Source of the DNA: Treponema sp.
GTDB taxonomy: Bacteria; Spirochaetota; Spirochaetia; Treponematales; Treponemataceae
DNA length: 51,219 nt
NCBI GenBank assembly: GCA_017553635.1
Contig: JAFZKN010000018.1
Location: 1 to 51,219 of the forward strand
Reading direction: 5' to 3'
The notes below the pieces were generated by a model. It saw only the letters and a program-made list of their open reading frames with translations, was not told where the DNA came from and made no database searches. The number at the start of each line of letters is the position of its first letter. The stretch's first letter is position 1. A program made the position numbers and the translations under genes. This document shows, piece after piece, positions 15,190-24,215 of this stretch.

Positions 15190-16287
15190 ATGGCACAAAA
15201 GATAAAGGTTGGTGTACTTGGCGCTACCGGTATGGTAGGGCAGCGTTATATTAAGCTTCTGGAGGATCATCCCTGGTTTGAAGTTACTTATGTAGCAGCT
15301 TCTCCACGCAGTGCAGGAAAACCATATTGTGAAGCAGTAAAAAACCGCTGGTTGATCGGAGCAGAAATTCCTTCTGGTGTTGCAAACCTAATCGTAGAGG
15401 ATGCAAACGATGAAAAGAAAGCTTTAGGAAAATGCCAGTTTGTATTCTCTGCCCTCGAAATGGGAAAAGATGAAATTAAAGCTCTCGAAGCCGCTTATGC
15501 TGCAGAAGGAATTCCTGTTGTTTCAAATGCATCAGCTAACCGCTGGACAGAAGATGTTCCTATGCTTGTTCCGGAAATTAACTACAGTCACCTTGATGTA
15601 ATTGCAGAACAGAAAAAACATCACCTCTGGGATAAGGGATTTATCGTAGTTAAGCCAAACTGTTCTTTACAGACATATATGATGCCGCTTCATGCACTCA
15701 TTCAGGCAGGATATCCTGTTAAGAGAATGATTGTAACAACTTTACAGGCAACTTCTGGTGCCGGCTATCCAGGGGTAGCATCATTTGACATGATTGATAA
15801 TATCGTTCCTTTTATCGGTGGCGAAGAAGAAAAGACAGAAAAAGAATGTCTTAAGATTCTCGGAACTGTAAAAGACGGAAAGATAGAAAACGCAAGCTCT
15901 CCTCTTGTTTCTTCAACCTGTACACGCGTACCTGTTGTAGACGGACACACAGCATGTGTAAGCCTTGAGTTTGATTTGCCGGATGACAAAAAACCAAGTC
16001 TCGAAGAAATTGAACGCGTATGGACAAGCTATAAATCTGTTCCACAGGAATTAAATCTTCCAAGCGCACCGGAACATCCGATTGTAGTACGCCATGAAGA
16101 AAACCGTCCGCAGCCACGCCGCGACCGTGAAACAGAAAAAGGAATGGCATGCGTTATCGGACGTCTTCGCCCATGCAATGTATTTGACGTTAAGTTTGTT
16201 GCATTAAGCCACAATACAAAACGCGGTGCTGCACTTGGCGGAATCTTAAACGCAGAACTTTTAAAGGCTAAAGGATTCTTTGGCTGA
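15190..16287 (+). CDS. asd: Aspartate-semialdehyde dehydrogenase (fungal/archaeal-type)
   Basis: A 365-residue enzyme that reduces aspartyl phosphate to aspartate semialdehyde with NADPH. The N-terminal Rossmann motif is VGVLGATGMVGQRY. The catalytic cysteine lies in VVKPNCSLQTYM (about residue 158) and the acid/base His in RVPVVDGHTACVSLEFD. The length and the KPNCSLQ context match the shorter archaeal/fungal branch rather than the classical Gram-negative Asd. AAGGAAAAA precedes the ATG. It is co-transcribed with dapA, and a strong terminator follows the stop codon. Confidence 0.94.
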   Translation: MAQKIKVGVLGATGMVGQRYIKLLEDHPWFEVTYVAASPRSAGKPYCEAVKNRWLIGAEIPSGVANLIVEDANDEKKALGKCQFVFSALEMGKDEIKALEAAYAAEGIPVVSNASANRWTEDVPMLVPEINYSHLDVIAEQKKHHLWDKGFIVVKPNCSLQTYMMPLHALIQAGYPVKRMIVTTLQATSGAGYPGVASFDMIDNIVPFIGGEEEKTEKECLKILGTVKDGKIENASSPLVSSTCTRVPVVDGHTACVSLEFDLPDDKKPSLEEIERVWTSYKSVPQELNLPSAPEHPIVVRHEENRPQPRRDRETEKGMACVIGRLRPCNVFDVKFVALSHNTKRGAALGGILNAELLKAKGFFG

Positions 16288-16294
16288 TAAATAG

Positions 16295-16350
16295 AAAAAG
16301 TTTGTAATGGTAAGAATTTGTCGAAGCCATTACAGACTTTTTTTTTATTT
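16295..16350 (+). terminator. Intrinsic terminator after asd
   Basis: AGTTTGTAATGG on the left and CCATTACAGACT on the right (one G-U pair) form a 12-bp stem within 16299-16338, extendable by A-T pairs to 16295-16342. The loop is 16 nt and is followed by a T-rich run to 16350. It ends the dapA-asd transcript. Confidence 0.9.
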
Positions 16351-16368
16351 TAATTCGACAGATGCAAA

Positions 16369-17373
16369 ATGAAAAAAATATTTTCAATTCTTTTTTCCTT
16401 TTTAATTCTTTCCCCGGTTTATTCACTTCCAAAATTAAAAAAAGACGGAACTTTTAAATGCGGAAGACAGCCTAAACAGGTTCTGTTTTCTCCTGATGAC
16501 AAATACATCGTAATGCCGCTTTTAGAGGACGACGGAATTGATTTATTTAATGTCGAAACAAAAAAAATGGAAACAAGATTAAAGCCTCCTTCATCTGATA
16601 AACTTGGATTTGTAGAAGGACTTTTTATTCCGTCAAAAAAAAGTTTTTTTGTTTCTCAGATGACGACAAACCAGATTCACGAATATACATATCCGGGTTT
16701 TACCTATAAGCGTTCAATTCCGACAGGCGGTGTGTGGACAAAATTTATGGTCTGGTCAGAAGATAAAAAAATAATCGCAGCTTCCAACTGGGTTTCAAAT
16801 GACATTTCAATCATAAGCTATTCAAACGGAAAACTGCTGCGTCTTATAAAAACCGCGGCAGCTCCACGCGGACTTTATTTTATAAATAAAGGAAAATACA
16901 TAATCTCGCTTGCCTTTGATGGAAGTAAAATCGAAAAATTCGAAACAGATACTGGAAAAAGAGTTGCAGTAATCGACATTCCTAAAAGTGCAATGCGTCA
17001 CATCGTGCTTAATGCAGAACAGACTAAAGCTTACATAAGTGACATGTACTGGGCAAAGGTTTATGAGGTTAATCTTGCTACATTTACAATAGAAAAAGAA
17101 GTAAAGGTTTATGTAAATCCAAACACGATTGCACTTTATAAAAACCGTTATCTTTTTGTAAGCTGCCGCGGCTACAATAATCCGACAGATTACACAAAGC
17201 GAAGTCCTTCTAACGGACAGATTTATATAATCGATACATCAGATTTTTCTGTTGCAGATAAATTTGAAGGCGGCAATCAGCCTACAGGGCTTGATGTTTC
17301 CAACAGTCAGAAGTATTTGTGCTTCAGTAACTTTCAGGATTATAATATAGAATTATACGAAATAGAGGATTAA
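16369..17373 (+). CDS. Exported YncE/YVTN-type beta-propeller protein
   Basis: A 334-residue protein with a signal peptide (about residues 1-19, SFLILSPVYS). The rest is a series of beta-propeller blades of the YVTN/lactonase-like type, each with a pattern such as QVLFSPDDKYIVMPL, GLYFINKGKYIISLA, HIVLNAEQTKAYISD and GLDVSNSQKYLCFSN. Such proteins sit in the periplasm or on the surface and often mediate binding; no catalytic motif is recognised. There is no clear ribosome site before the ATG and it follows a terminator closely, so its promoter must overlap the terminator tail. Its stop is 2 nt before the thioesterase start, so the two are coupled. Confidence 0.78.
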   Translation: MKKIFSILFSFLILSPVYSLPKLKKDGTFKCGRQPKQVLFSPDDKYIVMPLLEDDGIDLFNVETKKMETRLKPPSSDKLGFVEGLFIPSKKSFFVSQMTTNQIHEYTYPGFTYKRSIPTGGVWTKFMVWSEDKKIIAASNWVSNDISIISYSNGKLLRLIKTAAAPRGLYFINKGKYIISLAFDGSKIEKFETDTGKRVAVIDIPKSAMRHIVLNAEQTKAYISDMYWAKVYEVNLATFTIEKEVKVYVNPNTIALYKNRYLFVSCRGYNNPTDYTKRSPSNGQIYIIDTSDFSVADKFEGGNQPTGLDVSNSQKYLCFSNFQDYNIELYEIED

Positions 17374-17375
17374 TT

Positions 17376-17777
17376 ATGACACCATACTTACACAAAGTTA
17401 ATTATTATGAAACAGACAAAATGGGAATTACACACCATTCAAACTACATACGCTTTATGGAAGAAGCCCGTGTAGACTTTTTAAGTCAGATTGGTTTTCC
17501 CTTTGATAAAATCGAAGAAAAGGGAATTGTAAGTCCTGTTATCAGAGTTGAATATAATTACAGAAAGACAACTACTTTTGCAGATACGATTTCTATCGTA
17601 GTAAAGGTAGAAAAGCTTACTCCTGTAAAGCTTACTCTTTCATACGAGCTTTCGTGCAACGGAGAAAACTGCGGAACAGGAAAATCTGAACACTGCTTCC
17701 TTAACCTGCAGGGCCGTCCGATTATTGTAGAAAAGGATCATTCTGACTTTTTTAATGCATTAAAGAATAATATGTAA
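17376..17777 (+). CDS. 4HBT-family acyl-CoA thioesterase (YbgC/FadM-like)
   Basis: A 133-residue hotdog-fold thioesterase. The N-terminal stretch NYYETDKMGITHHSNYIRFMEEARVDFL contains the catalytic Asp region and the Y-x-x-x-x-EAR helix of the YbgC/FadM group, which hydrolyse short- or long-chain acyl-CoA. The core strands VRVEYNYRKTTTFADTISI and LTLSYELSCNGENCGTGKSEHCFLN complete one hotdog unit. GAGG lies before the ATG and only 2 nt separate it from the propeller gene. The substrate is unknown. A bidirectional terminator directly follows. Confidence 0.86.
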   Translation: MTPYLHKVNYYETDKMGITHHSNYIRFMEEARVDFLSQIGFPFDKIEEKGIVSPVIRVEYNYRKTTTFADTISIVVKVEKLTPVKLTLSYELSCNGENCGTGKSEHCFLNLQGRPIIVEKDHSDFFNALKNNM

Positions 17778-17813
17778 AAAAAATCCCGCATGTAAGTAAT
17801 GCGGGATTTTTTT
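17777..17813. terminator. Bidirectional terminator between the thioesterase and beta-glucosidase genes
   Basis: ATCCCGCAT (17783-17791) pairs with ATGCGGGAT (17799-17807) around a 7-nt loop. A-run and T-run flanks extend the stem and give a U-tail on both strands. It serves the two convergent transcription units. Confidence 0.92.
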
Positions 17814-17818
17814 ATGAC

Positions 17819-19234
17819 TTATCTTGATTTTTCAATAAGCTCCTTGTACCAGTAGTAGCTGTCTTTTGGAGTCCTTTTCTGGGTTTTGTAATCTACATGT
17901 ACAAGTCCGAATCGTTCTGTATAACCGTTTCTCCATTCATAGTTATCCATGAGTGACCAGTGGAAATATCCTCTGATGTCGGCTCCCGAATCGATTGCTT
18001 TTTTAAGTTCTGTAAGATAACGTTCCGTAAAATCTATTCTCTGCGGGTCGTGGCATTTTCCGTCCAGCGAGACAACGTCTGCATTACTCATTCCGTTTTC
18101 GCTTACATAAACCGGTTTTTTATAGCGTTCAGAAATGAATTTAAAATAATGGTTCATGCTCTTTGGAGTAATCGGCCATTTTGCAGCTGTAATATTATAT
18201 CCTTCTTCAAACGGCTTGATATGCCAGCCGTCATCTTTTTTACCTGGAGCACTTCCTGCAGAAATAGGGCGGCCTTCATATATGTTAATTCCCTGATAGT
18301 CAACGGGAGAAGAAATGATTTTCATATCGCCGTCTTTAATTTCAGGCATCTTGTCCTGGAAAAGTTCAAATGCTTTGTCAGGATATTTCCCAAAGTGAAT
18401 CGGATCAAGATAATATGTAAGACTGTCACCCGAAAGAATACCGCTTCCTTCCTGTGGCGCGTAGCGGCCTGGAGCAGCTTCGATGCAGTTCATTGCTTTA
18501 ATAAATGCTTCATAATCTTCCTGAGTTTCTGTTGCAGGATAGTGTCCAAGCCCGTTATGCGCACAGCCGATAAGAACGTTCTCTTTTGCATTTGCACGCA
18601 CAGCCTGTACCATGCTTCCGTGCGATAAAAGCATGTGATGAATTATGTTAAAGACTTCTCTTTCGTTAACTTCGATGCCGGGAGCAAACCAGCCTCTATA
18701 TCCTCCGAGAATACAAGGCATTTCATTTAACGTAAAAAAATGAGTTACTCGGTCAGAATAATGGCGGGCAATTTCTGAGCTGTATTCAGAAATCCAGTTA
18801 TGGATATCACGGTTTCTCCAGCCGCCTTTTTTTTCAAGCTCATACGGAAGATCCCAGTGAAACAATGTAAGCCATGGTTCTATTCCGTTCTGTAAAAGTT
18901 CATCAATCAATCTGTCGTAAAAATCAAGACCCTTCTGGTTAAGGTTTCCTTTTACTGCGCCTCCACGGGAATCTGAATCATATGAAAAAATCCTTGGCCA
19001 TGCTACAGAAAACCTGTAGGCTTTTACGCCAAGATTTTTAATAAGCTGAACGTCTTCTTTATAACGGTGATAGTGGTCACAAGCGACAGCACCCGATTTT
19101 TCATCAAATACTTTACGCGGAATTTTATAGAAATCGTCCCAGACAGATTTGCATCTTCCGTCCTCTTGTTCTGCTCCTTCAATCTGATAACTTGAAGTTG
19201 CAACTCCAAACAGAAAATCTTTAGAAAAATTCAT
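17819..19234 (-). CDS. Beta-glucosidase / 6-phospho-beta-glucosidase, GH1
   Basis: A 471-residue cytoplasmic family 1 glycoside hydrolase with no signal peptide. It starts with the family signature FSKDFLFGVATSSYQIEGA. The acid/base Glu lies in FTLNEMP (about residue 165) and the nucleophile Glu in KPVYVSENGM (about residue 375). The C-terminal GYFHWSLMDNYEWRNGYTERFGLVHVDY is typical of plain beta-glucosidases rather than the phospho type, so hydrolysis of cellobiose or similar beta-glucosides is likely. AAGGAG lies just before the ATG. It follows the EAL gene by 21 bp and is probably co-transcribed with it. Confidence 0.95.
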   Translation of the reverse strand: MNFSKDFLFGVATSSYQIEGAEQEDGRCKSVWDDFYKIPRKVFDEKSGAVACDHYHRYKEDVQLIKNLGVKAYRFSVAWPRIFSYDSDSRGGAVKGNLNQKGLDFYDRLIDELLQNGIEPWLTLFHWDLPYELEKKGGWRNRDIHNWISEYSSEIARHYSDRVTHFFTLNEMPCILGGYRGWFAPGIEVNEREVFNIIHHMLLSHGSMVQAVRANAKENVLIGCAHNGLGHYPATETQEDYEAFIKAMNCIEAAPGRYAPQEGSGILSGDSLTYYLDPIHFGKYPDKAFELFQDKMPEIKDGDMKIISSPVDYQGINIYEGRPISAGSAPGKKDDGWHIKPFEEGYNITAAKWPITPKSMNHYFKFISERYKKPVYVSENGMSNADVVSLDGKCHDPQRIDFTERYLTELKKAIDSGADIRGYFHWSLMDNYEWRNGYTERFGLVHVDYKTQKRTPKDSYYWYKELIEKSR

Positions 19235-19255
19235 TGTGGCTCCTTGGGTAAAAAC

Positions 19256-20821
19256 TCAGATGTTTTTTTTCTGATATTCAATAAAGTCGCTTACTGTTAA
19301 CGGTTTTGAATACAAAAATCCCTGAACTGAATCGCAGTCAACAGACTTTAAAAAGTCTCTCTGGTGTTCTGTTTCTACACCCTCGAATATTGTGCCTTTT
19401 TTCAGGTTTTTACTCAAGCCTATAAGAGATTTAATAAAGACTTTTGATTTATCGTCAAGTTTATCATCCTTTCCTTTGTAATCTGTCAGGAAGCTTCTGT
19501 CAAATTTGAGAGTATCAACCGGAACTTTCGTAATGAGATTAAGTGAACTTTCTCCGGTTCCAAAGTCGTCCATTGCAACTTTAAATCCGTGTTTATGAAG
19601 TTTTTCCGTTATATCTACTAAAGTTTCGCTGTTCATAAAAGAACGTTCAATTATTTCAAGTTCTATCATTTCCGGTGGAATAGAGTAATTGCTGAACAGC
19701 TGAATAAAGTCATGAACAAATTTTTCTGCCTTATCATGATTTCTCGACATGTTAACCGAAATTGGAACCATCGGTTGTCCGAGATTGATCTGATTCTGAA
19801 TAAATTTAAATACTTCTTCGTAAACAAAAAAGTCAAGCTGCTTTATAAAACCGTTCCTTTCAAAAAGAGGAATAAATTTATCAGGTCCGATAATTCCAAA
19901 CTTAGGGTTATTCCATCTTACAAGTGCTTCTCCACCACATATTTTTTCGTCTGTAAGGGAAATCTTAGGCTGATAAACAACAAAGAACTCATGTTTCTCG
20001 AGTGCTTCCTGCATGTGATCTTCCAGATACTGTTCTTCTTTTACACGTCGGACGAGATGTGTGTTGTAAATTGCATACTGAGTAAATGCATGATCTTTTA
20101 CAGTTGATTTTGCAAAAGATGCGTGTCCGATTAAAGTTTGAACTGTAGTAGTGCGGTCTTCTCCTTTTTCAATCAGAAAGGAAATTCCGAATTTAGGGAA
20201 GAATGGAATTTCGTAAGATTTAATTTTATTGTTTACACGGGCCAGATCGTCTGTAAATTTTTTCATTGCTGTTCTTACAGATTTTATTTTAAAGAACAGG
20301 TAGAAGTGATCTGCAAAGCCCCTGCAGAGAATTCCCTTGTTGTTTTCGTTAAAAATTTCAAGGACCGAAGCATAGTAAAGAATAAGTTCATCAGCTTTTT
20401 CTTCTGAGTAATTCTGATTTATAAATTTAAACTGCTTGATATCTGTTTCAATCAGCATAAATTTATCCTGTGGATTAAGCCTGATTAATTTTTCTGCTTC
20501 TCTTTCGAATTTTGTTCTTGACCAGAGTGTCGTAAGTTCATCGTAGTTATTTCTAAAAATCTGTTTCTTATTTATGAGACTTAAAATTAAACCTTCTACA
20601 AGACACAGAAGACAAATAAAAATGACAACAGAAATGATAATGAATACTTTTGTTTCTAAATGGAAATCTAAAATCAGATGAAAATCTTTCTGGACATCGG
20701 AATTAAGTGTTCCGCCTATGATTTTTATTATAAAAAAAAGGATTGCTGCGGCCACAATAATGCAGACGCTTATTAACGGGATGAATTTTAAGGTAGATTT
20801 ATTTTTTACCTTTCTTTTCAA
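19256..20821 (-). CDS. Membrane EAL-domain c-di-GMP phosphodiesterase with degenerate GGDEF
   Basis: A 521-residue protein. Two membrane helices (about 12-34 and 52-80) anchor it. Residues about 90-240 are a GGDEF domain whose signature is GFADHF instead of GGDEF, so it should not make c-di-GMP. Residues about 260-515 form an EAL domain with intact catalytic motifs: GGEALVRWNN, ISVNMSRNH, IELEIIERSFM, AMDDFGTGESSL and IFEGVETEHQRDFL. This suggests active c-di-GMP hydrolysis to pGpG. The start is TTG at 20821, with AGAGGG (20835-20830) 8 nt upstream. The beta-glucosidase gene follows. Confidence 0.9.
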   Translation of the reverse strand: MKRKVKNKSTLKFIPLISVCIIVAAAILFFIIKIIGGTLNSDVQKDFHLILDFHLETKVFIIISVVIFICLLCLVEGLILSLINKKQIFRNNYDELTTLWSRTKFEREAEKLIRLNPQDKFMLIETDIKQFKFINQNYSEEKADELILYYASVLEIFNENNKGILCRGFADHFYLFFKIKSVRTAMKKFTDDLARVNNKIKSYEIPFFPKFGISFLIEKGEDRTTTVQTLIGHASFAKSTVKDHAFTQYAIYNTHLVRRVKEEQYLEDHMQEALEKHEFFVVYQPKISLTDEKICGGEALVRWNNPKFGIIGPDKFIPLFERNGFIKQLDFFVYEEVFKFIQNQINLGQPMVPISVNMSRNHDKAEKFVHDFIQLFSNYSIPPEMIELEIIERSFMNSETLVDITEKLHKHGFKVAMDDFGTGESSLNLITKVPVDTLKFDRSFLTDYKGKDDKLDDKSKVFIKSLIGLSKNLKKGTIFEGVETEHQRDFLKSVDCDSVQGFLYSKPLTVSDFIEYQKKNI

Positions 20822-20878
20822 ATTATAAACCCTCTATAACAATCCCCAACCCCACAATGTTAAAAATCTCCAATATAG

Positions 20879-20906
20879 ATTATAACATAAGTTTTCAGTA
20901 AAGCAA
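20879..20906 (-). promoter_or_regulatory. Promoter of the EAL gene
   Basis: On the minus strand an extended -10 TGTTATAAT (TATAAT at 20884-20879) follows TTGCTT (20906-20901) by 16 nt. Transcription would begin near 20872, leaving a leader of about 50 nt to the TTG start. The -35 is weak (3/6), but the extended -10 compensates. The rest of the 178-bp gap shows no gene. Confidence 0.55.
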
Positions 20907-20999
20907 GGTTGTTTTTTTGTAAAATTTGTATCAAATAAAGAATATTTCTGTTATTATTATATACAGTAAAATGAAAATTAAATGAATTAAGAAGGCGTT

Positions 21000-22490
21000 A
21001 TGAAGAAAATTCAACTTGCAATAATAATTTTTCTAACCGGATTCACACTGTTTGCAGCCAGTCCTGAAAAAAAACAGGTTCCTCAGGCAGTAAAAATCAC
21101 TGAAAACTGCTCATATTTTAAGCTTGAAAATGGGCTTACGGTTTTTTTTGCCGAAAATCATTCGGTTCCGCTTGTATATATCGAAATTGCAGTAAAAACC
21201 GGCGCTATAACCCAGAACAGACAGAACGCAGGTCTTTTCCATCTGTATGAGCACATGATGTTCAAGGGTAATAATCTTTATCCGGATTCAGCATCTGTAC
21301 AGAAGGCTCTTAAAGAAATGGGAACCGGCTCATGGAACGGTACTACGGGAATTGAATGCGTAAATTATTTTTTTACGATTCCAAAACAGCAGCTTTATAC
21401 AGGGCTTAATTTCTGGAACTATGCAATCCGATTTCCACTGATGGATGAAAATGAATTTGAAGTTGAAAAAAAAGTTGTCATTTCTGAAATTCAGGGAAAT
21501 ATTTCAAGTCCCGAACGTACGACAGGAGCTTTTATAAACAGTCATCTTTTTAAGGATGCACCGTGGCAGCTTGATCCGAGTGGAAGTGTAGAGAATGTAA
21601 AGAATGCAAAGGTCTCTGATCTAAAAAAAATCAAAGACACTTTTTATATTCCTGAAAACGCTGCACTTTTTATAGGCGGAGATGCTTCGCTTGGAGAAGT
21701 TTATTCTATTGTGAAAGAGCTTTTTGGTAACTGGGAAAACAATGGAGTTAAATTAACTGATATAGAAAACACGGTTGAAAAACAGACTAAAACTCCGTTT
21801 GAAAAACCATTTCTTGCGGTAGTTCCCTATGACAAAATGTCAAAACAGTTTTCTCAAGTTTCCGTTTATTTCCGCGGGCCGGATGCAGATTTTGAACCGG
21901 AAGATACTTATGCTGCAGATCTGTTTCATTATTATCTTGGAGATCCGGAATCTGATTATACAAAGGCAATGGTTAGTGACAGTACTTTTTTGATTCCGTC
22001 ATCGGAATATATCGGTTCGGGCTATTCGACCAGAAGAAGGACAGGATGTACTTCGTTTACATGTGTAATGTGTTCACCGGAAAAAGAACTTTATAGCCGT
22101 GCGGTTAAATTTCTTGAAAAAATAAATTTAAATCTTAGTGAACTAACTTTAAAAGATAATATTATTTCTCAGGAAAACCGGAAAAAGATAATCAGAAGAT
22201 TAAAAGATGACAGAATTTATGAAACAGAAACTGCAACAGGTCTTCTTTCTGTATTGAGGTATAATTGGATTACAAATGATATGGAGTATTATAAAAATTA
22301 TATTTCAAATGTAGAAAAGGTTACGGACAGCGATATACGGAGATATTTTAATAATTATATTCATAATAAAAATCCGATTATAGTTGTCTATGTAAATCCG
22401 GAATTATATAAGGCTTCTAAAACTGAATATGATAAACTTGGATTTGTAGAAATTACTCCGGAAGAAGCTTTCTGGTTTAATAAAAAATAA
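21000..22490 (+). CDS. Exported M16 zinc peptidase (insulinase/PqqL-like), catalytic subunit
   Basis: A 496-residue peptidase with a signal peptide (about residues 1-20, LTGFTLFAA). The inverted zinc motif HLYEH (H-x-x-E-H, about residues 80-84) and the downstream Glu in EVEKKVVISEIQGN give a complete M16 active site. The C-terminal half carries the second LuxS/M16-like fold. A single M16B unit of this size usually works as a heterodimer with an inactive partner, here encoded by the next gene after 10 nt. AAGAAGGCG is a ribosome site before the ATG. It is probably periplasmic; the substrate is unknown. Confidence 0.92.
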   Translation: MKKIQLAIIIFLTGFTLFAASPEKKQVPQAVKITENCSYFKLENGLTVFFAENHSVPLVYIEIAVKTGAITQNRQNAGLFHLYEHMMFKGNNLYPDSASVQKALKEMGTGSWNGTTGIECVNYFFTIPKQQLYTGLNFWNYAIRFPLMDENEFEVEKKVVISEIQGNISSPERTTGAFINSHLFKDAPWQLDPSGSVENVKNAKVSDLKKIKDTFYIPENAALFIGGDASLGEVYSIVKELFGNWENNGVKLTDIENTVEKQTKTPFEKPFLAVVPYDKMSKQFSQVSVYFRGPDADFEPEDTYAADLFHYYLGDPESDYTKAMVSDSTFLIPSSEYIGSGYSTRRRTGCTSFTCVMCSPEKELYSRAVKFLEKINLNLSELTLKDNIISQENRKKIIRRLKDDRIYETETATGLLSVLRYNWITNDMEYYKNYISNVEKVTDSDIRRYFNNYIHNKNPIIVVYVNPELYKASKTEYDKLGFVEITPEEAFWFNKK

Positions 22491-22500
22491 GGGTAAAGAA

Positions 22501-23877
22501 ATGAAAAATATAAAAAAAATTTTATTGCAGATTACAATAACCGTTGTCTTTAGTTTTGTTTCTTTTTCTCAGGGAATGGATTATAAAAGTACAAAAACTT
22601 TTTTTGTCAATGATGAACATCTTGAGATAAATCAATACACTCTCAAAAACGGGATACCAGTTTATATTGCTGATAAAGTCGATAATCAGGTTGACGCAGT
22701 TTACCTTGTTGTAGAAGGCGGGACAAGCGAAATGCCGTATGAATATTCCGGTGTGGAAAACTGTCTTTTTGAAATGCTTACAAAAGGTTCAAAAAAATAT
22801 CCATATCCAAAAATCCAGCAGATGCAGTATGAAAATCAAAGTTCAATTTCGCATTATACAATGTACTGTGGTTCTGTTCTTAATCTAACATGCATTAATT
22901 ATTATCTTGATGAAATGATAGATGTGATGCTTGACGGTTTTTTAAATCCGCTTTTTGATGAAAAAGAATTTAACATTCTATATTCGGAGCAGCTTCAGAG
23001 TATACAGCATAAGCAGAATGATCCTGAAAGTATTCTGTTTGATGAAGTGCATAAAAAAGTTTACGAAGGAAACAGGCTTTTGACAAAGAGTTCTGTTACA
23101 CCTGAATCACTTGAAAATATTTCCGTTAAAAAATTAAGACAGCATCACAAAAAGATTCTTAATGCATATAGAATAAAAGTTGTTGCTGTAGGAAAAATGG
23201 ATACTCAGAAATTTCTGGGAACTCTCGATAAGGCACTTGGAAAAATAAAGTATGAAAAGTACGAAAGAGACTTTACTGATAAACCTCTTAATCTTAAGTC
23301 AGATGACGTGGTTTTGCATCACAAAGCCGCTGCCGGATCTGAAATAGCAGTAAGGGTTTTTTCTTCTCCTCCGGTAACAAGTGAAGATTATGTTACGGCA
23401 CGAATTGCAGAAGATATATATTCAACTATTATGTTCAATATAATAAGGGAAAAATACGGAGCCTGCTATACTCCGGGCTCTTCTATAGATTCAAGTTCTA
23501 ATCCTGTTGGTATTGATTATGCCCTTAAGGTTTCTGATATGGATAATATAAAAGAATATCTTGAACAGTGTGAAAAGCTTATGCTCGAAGGAAGGGTAAT
23601 TTCGTCTGTAGATGCAGATTCGGTTAAATACGAAAACCTTGAAGACTGTCTTGAGGGTTATATAAACTCATATCTCACAAAAAAATACATGTCACAGGCT
23701 TCTTCCGGTGGAATTGCTTCCCGTCTTACAGCCAGCCTTCTGCAGTTTGGGGACATTACGTCCGCTGACAGAATGCCTAAAATGGCACTATCCGTTACAA
23801 AAGATGATATTTTAAGGGTTTTTAAGGAATACTGGTGCGAAGGCGACAGCAGATGGTTTTTTATGCGCGGTGAGTGA
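22501..23877 (+). CDS. Exported M16 peptidase-like protein lacking the zinc motif (partner subunit)
   Basis: A 458-residue homologue of the preceding peptidase with a signal peptide (about residues 1-24, ITVVFSFVSFSQG). The position of HxxEH is filled by a sequence around GVENCLFEMLTKGSKKYP, so no zinc site is possible. The fold is otherwise kept (ADKVDNQVDAVYLVVEGGTSE, EFNILYSEQLQSIQ, IVAVGKMDT-like strand, IREKYGACYTPGSS). Such inactive M16 proteins act as the substrate-binding half of heterodimers, as in mitochondrial processing peptidase. AAGGGTAAAG is the ribosome site. Coupling to the active gene supports a dimer. Confidence 0.88.
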   Translation: MKNIKKILLQITITVVFSFVSFSQGMDYKSTKTFFVNDEHLEINQYTLKNGIPVYIADKVDNQVDAVYLVVEGGTSEMPYEYSGVENCLFEMLTKGSKKYPYPKIQQMQYENQSSISHYTMYCGSVLNLTCINYYLDEMIDVMLDGFLNPLFDEKEFNILYSEQLQSIQHKQNDPESILFDEVHKKVYEGNRLLTKSSVTPESLENISVKKLRQHHKKILNAYRIKVVAVGKMDTQKFLGTLDKALGKIKYEKYERDFTDKPLNLKSDDVVLHHKAAAGSEIAVRVFSSPPVTSEDYVTARIAEDIYSTIMFNIIREKYGACYTPGSSIDSSSNPVGIDYALKVSDMDNIKEYLEQCEKLMLEGRVISSVDADSVKYENLEDCLEGYINSYLTKKYMSQASSGGIASRLTASLLQFGDITSADRMPKMALSVTKDDILRVFKEYWCEGDSRWFFMRGE

Positions 23878-23906
23878 TTGACATTAAACTGTCATTTTAC
23901 TATTTT
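23878..23906 (+). promoter_or_regulatory. Promoter of the RRM-protein gene
   Basis: A perfect -35 TTGACA (23878-23883), 17-nt spacer and TATTTT (23901-23906; 4/6). The -35 is the left arm of an inverted repeat TGACA-TTAAAC-TGTCA (23879-23894), which could be an operator. The leader ends in a GTGC-TTC-GCAC hairpin just before the AAGGAAG ribosome site. Confidence 0.55.
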
Positions 23907-23942
23907 TAAAGTACTAAAAGTGCTTCGCACAAAGGAAGTAAA

Positions 23943-24206
23943 ATGGCAAAAAAAATTTATGTCGGCAACTTGAGCTATTCAACTACAGACGAAACTTTAA
24001 GAAATCAGTTTTCGCAGTTCGGTCAGGTTGAATCCGTTTCTATTATAATGGACCGTGTAACCGGTAAATCAAAGGGTTTCGGTTTTGTCGAAATGACAAA
24101 TGAAAGGGATGCTGATAATGCAATTGCTACAATAAATCAAAAAGAAATAGATGGAAGAAAAGTCCGTGTCAGCGTAGCTGAAGAACGGAAAAGCCGTCAG
24201 AACTGA
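23943..24206 (+). CDS. RRM-type RNA-binding protein
   Basis: An 87-residue protein that is almost entirely one RNA recognition motif. RNP2 is IYVGNL (residues 4-9) and RNP1 is KGFGFVEM (about 44-51), both with the aromatic residues that stack on RNA bases. The tail is short and basic (AEERKSRQN). Single-RRM proteins of this type occur in spirochaetes, cyanobacteria and Bacteroidetes, where some respond to cold. AAGGAAG is the ribosome site. It has its own promoter, and pgk follows after a hairpin. Confidence 0.93.
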   Translation: MAKKIYVGNLSYSTTDETLRNQFSQFGQVESVSIIMDRVTGKSKGFGFVEMTNERDADNAIATINQKEIDGRKVRVSVAEERKSRQN

Positions 24207-24215
24207 TCTGCAAAG

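Noticed and set aside
17960..18628. 222-residue plus-strand ORF inside the GH1 gene
   Set aside because: Antisense to a well-supported glycosidase, with Phe/Cys/Arg-rich noise composition.
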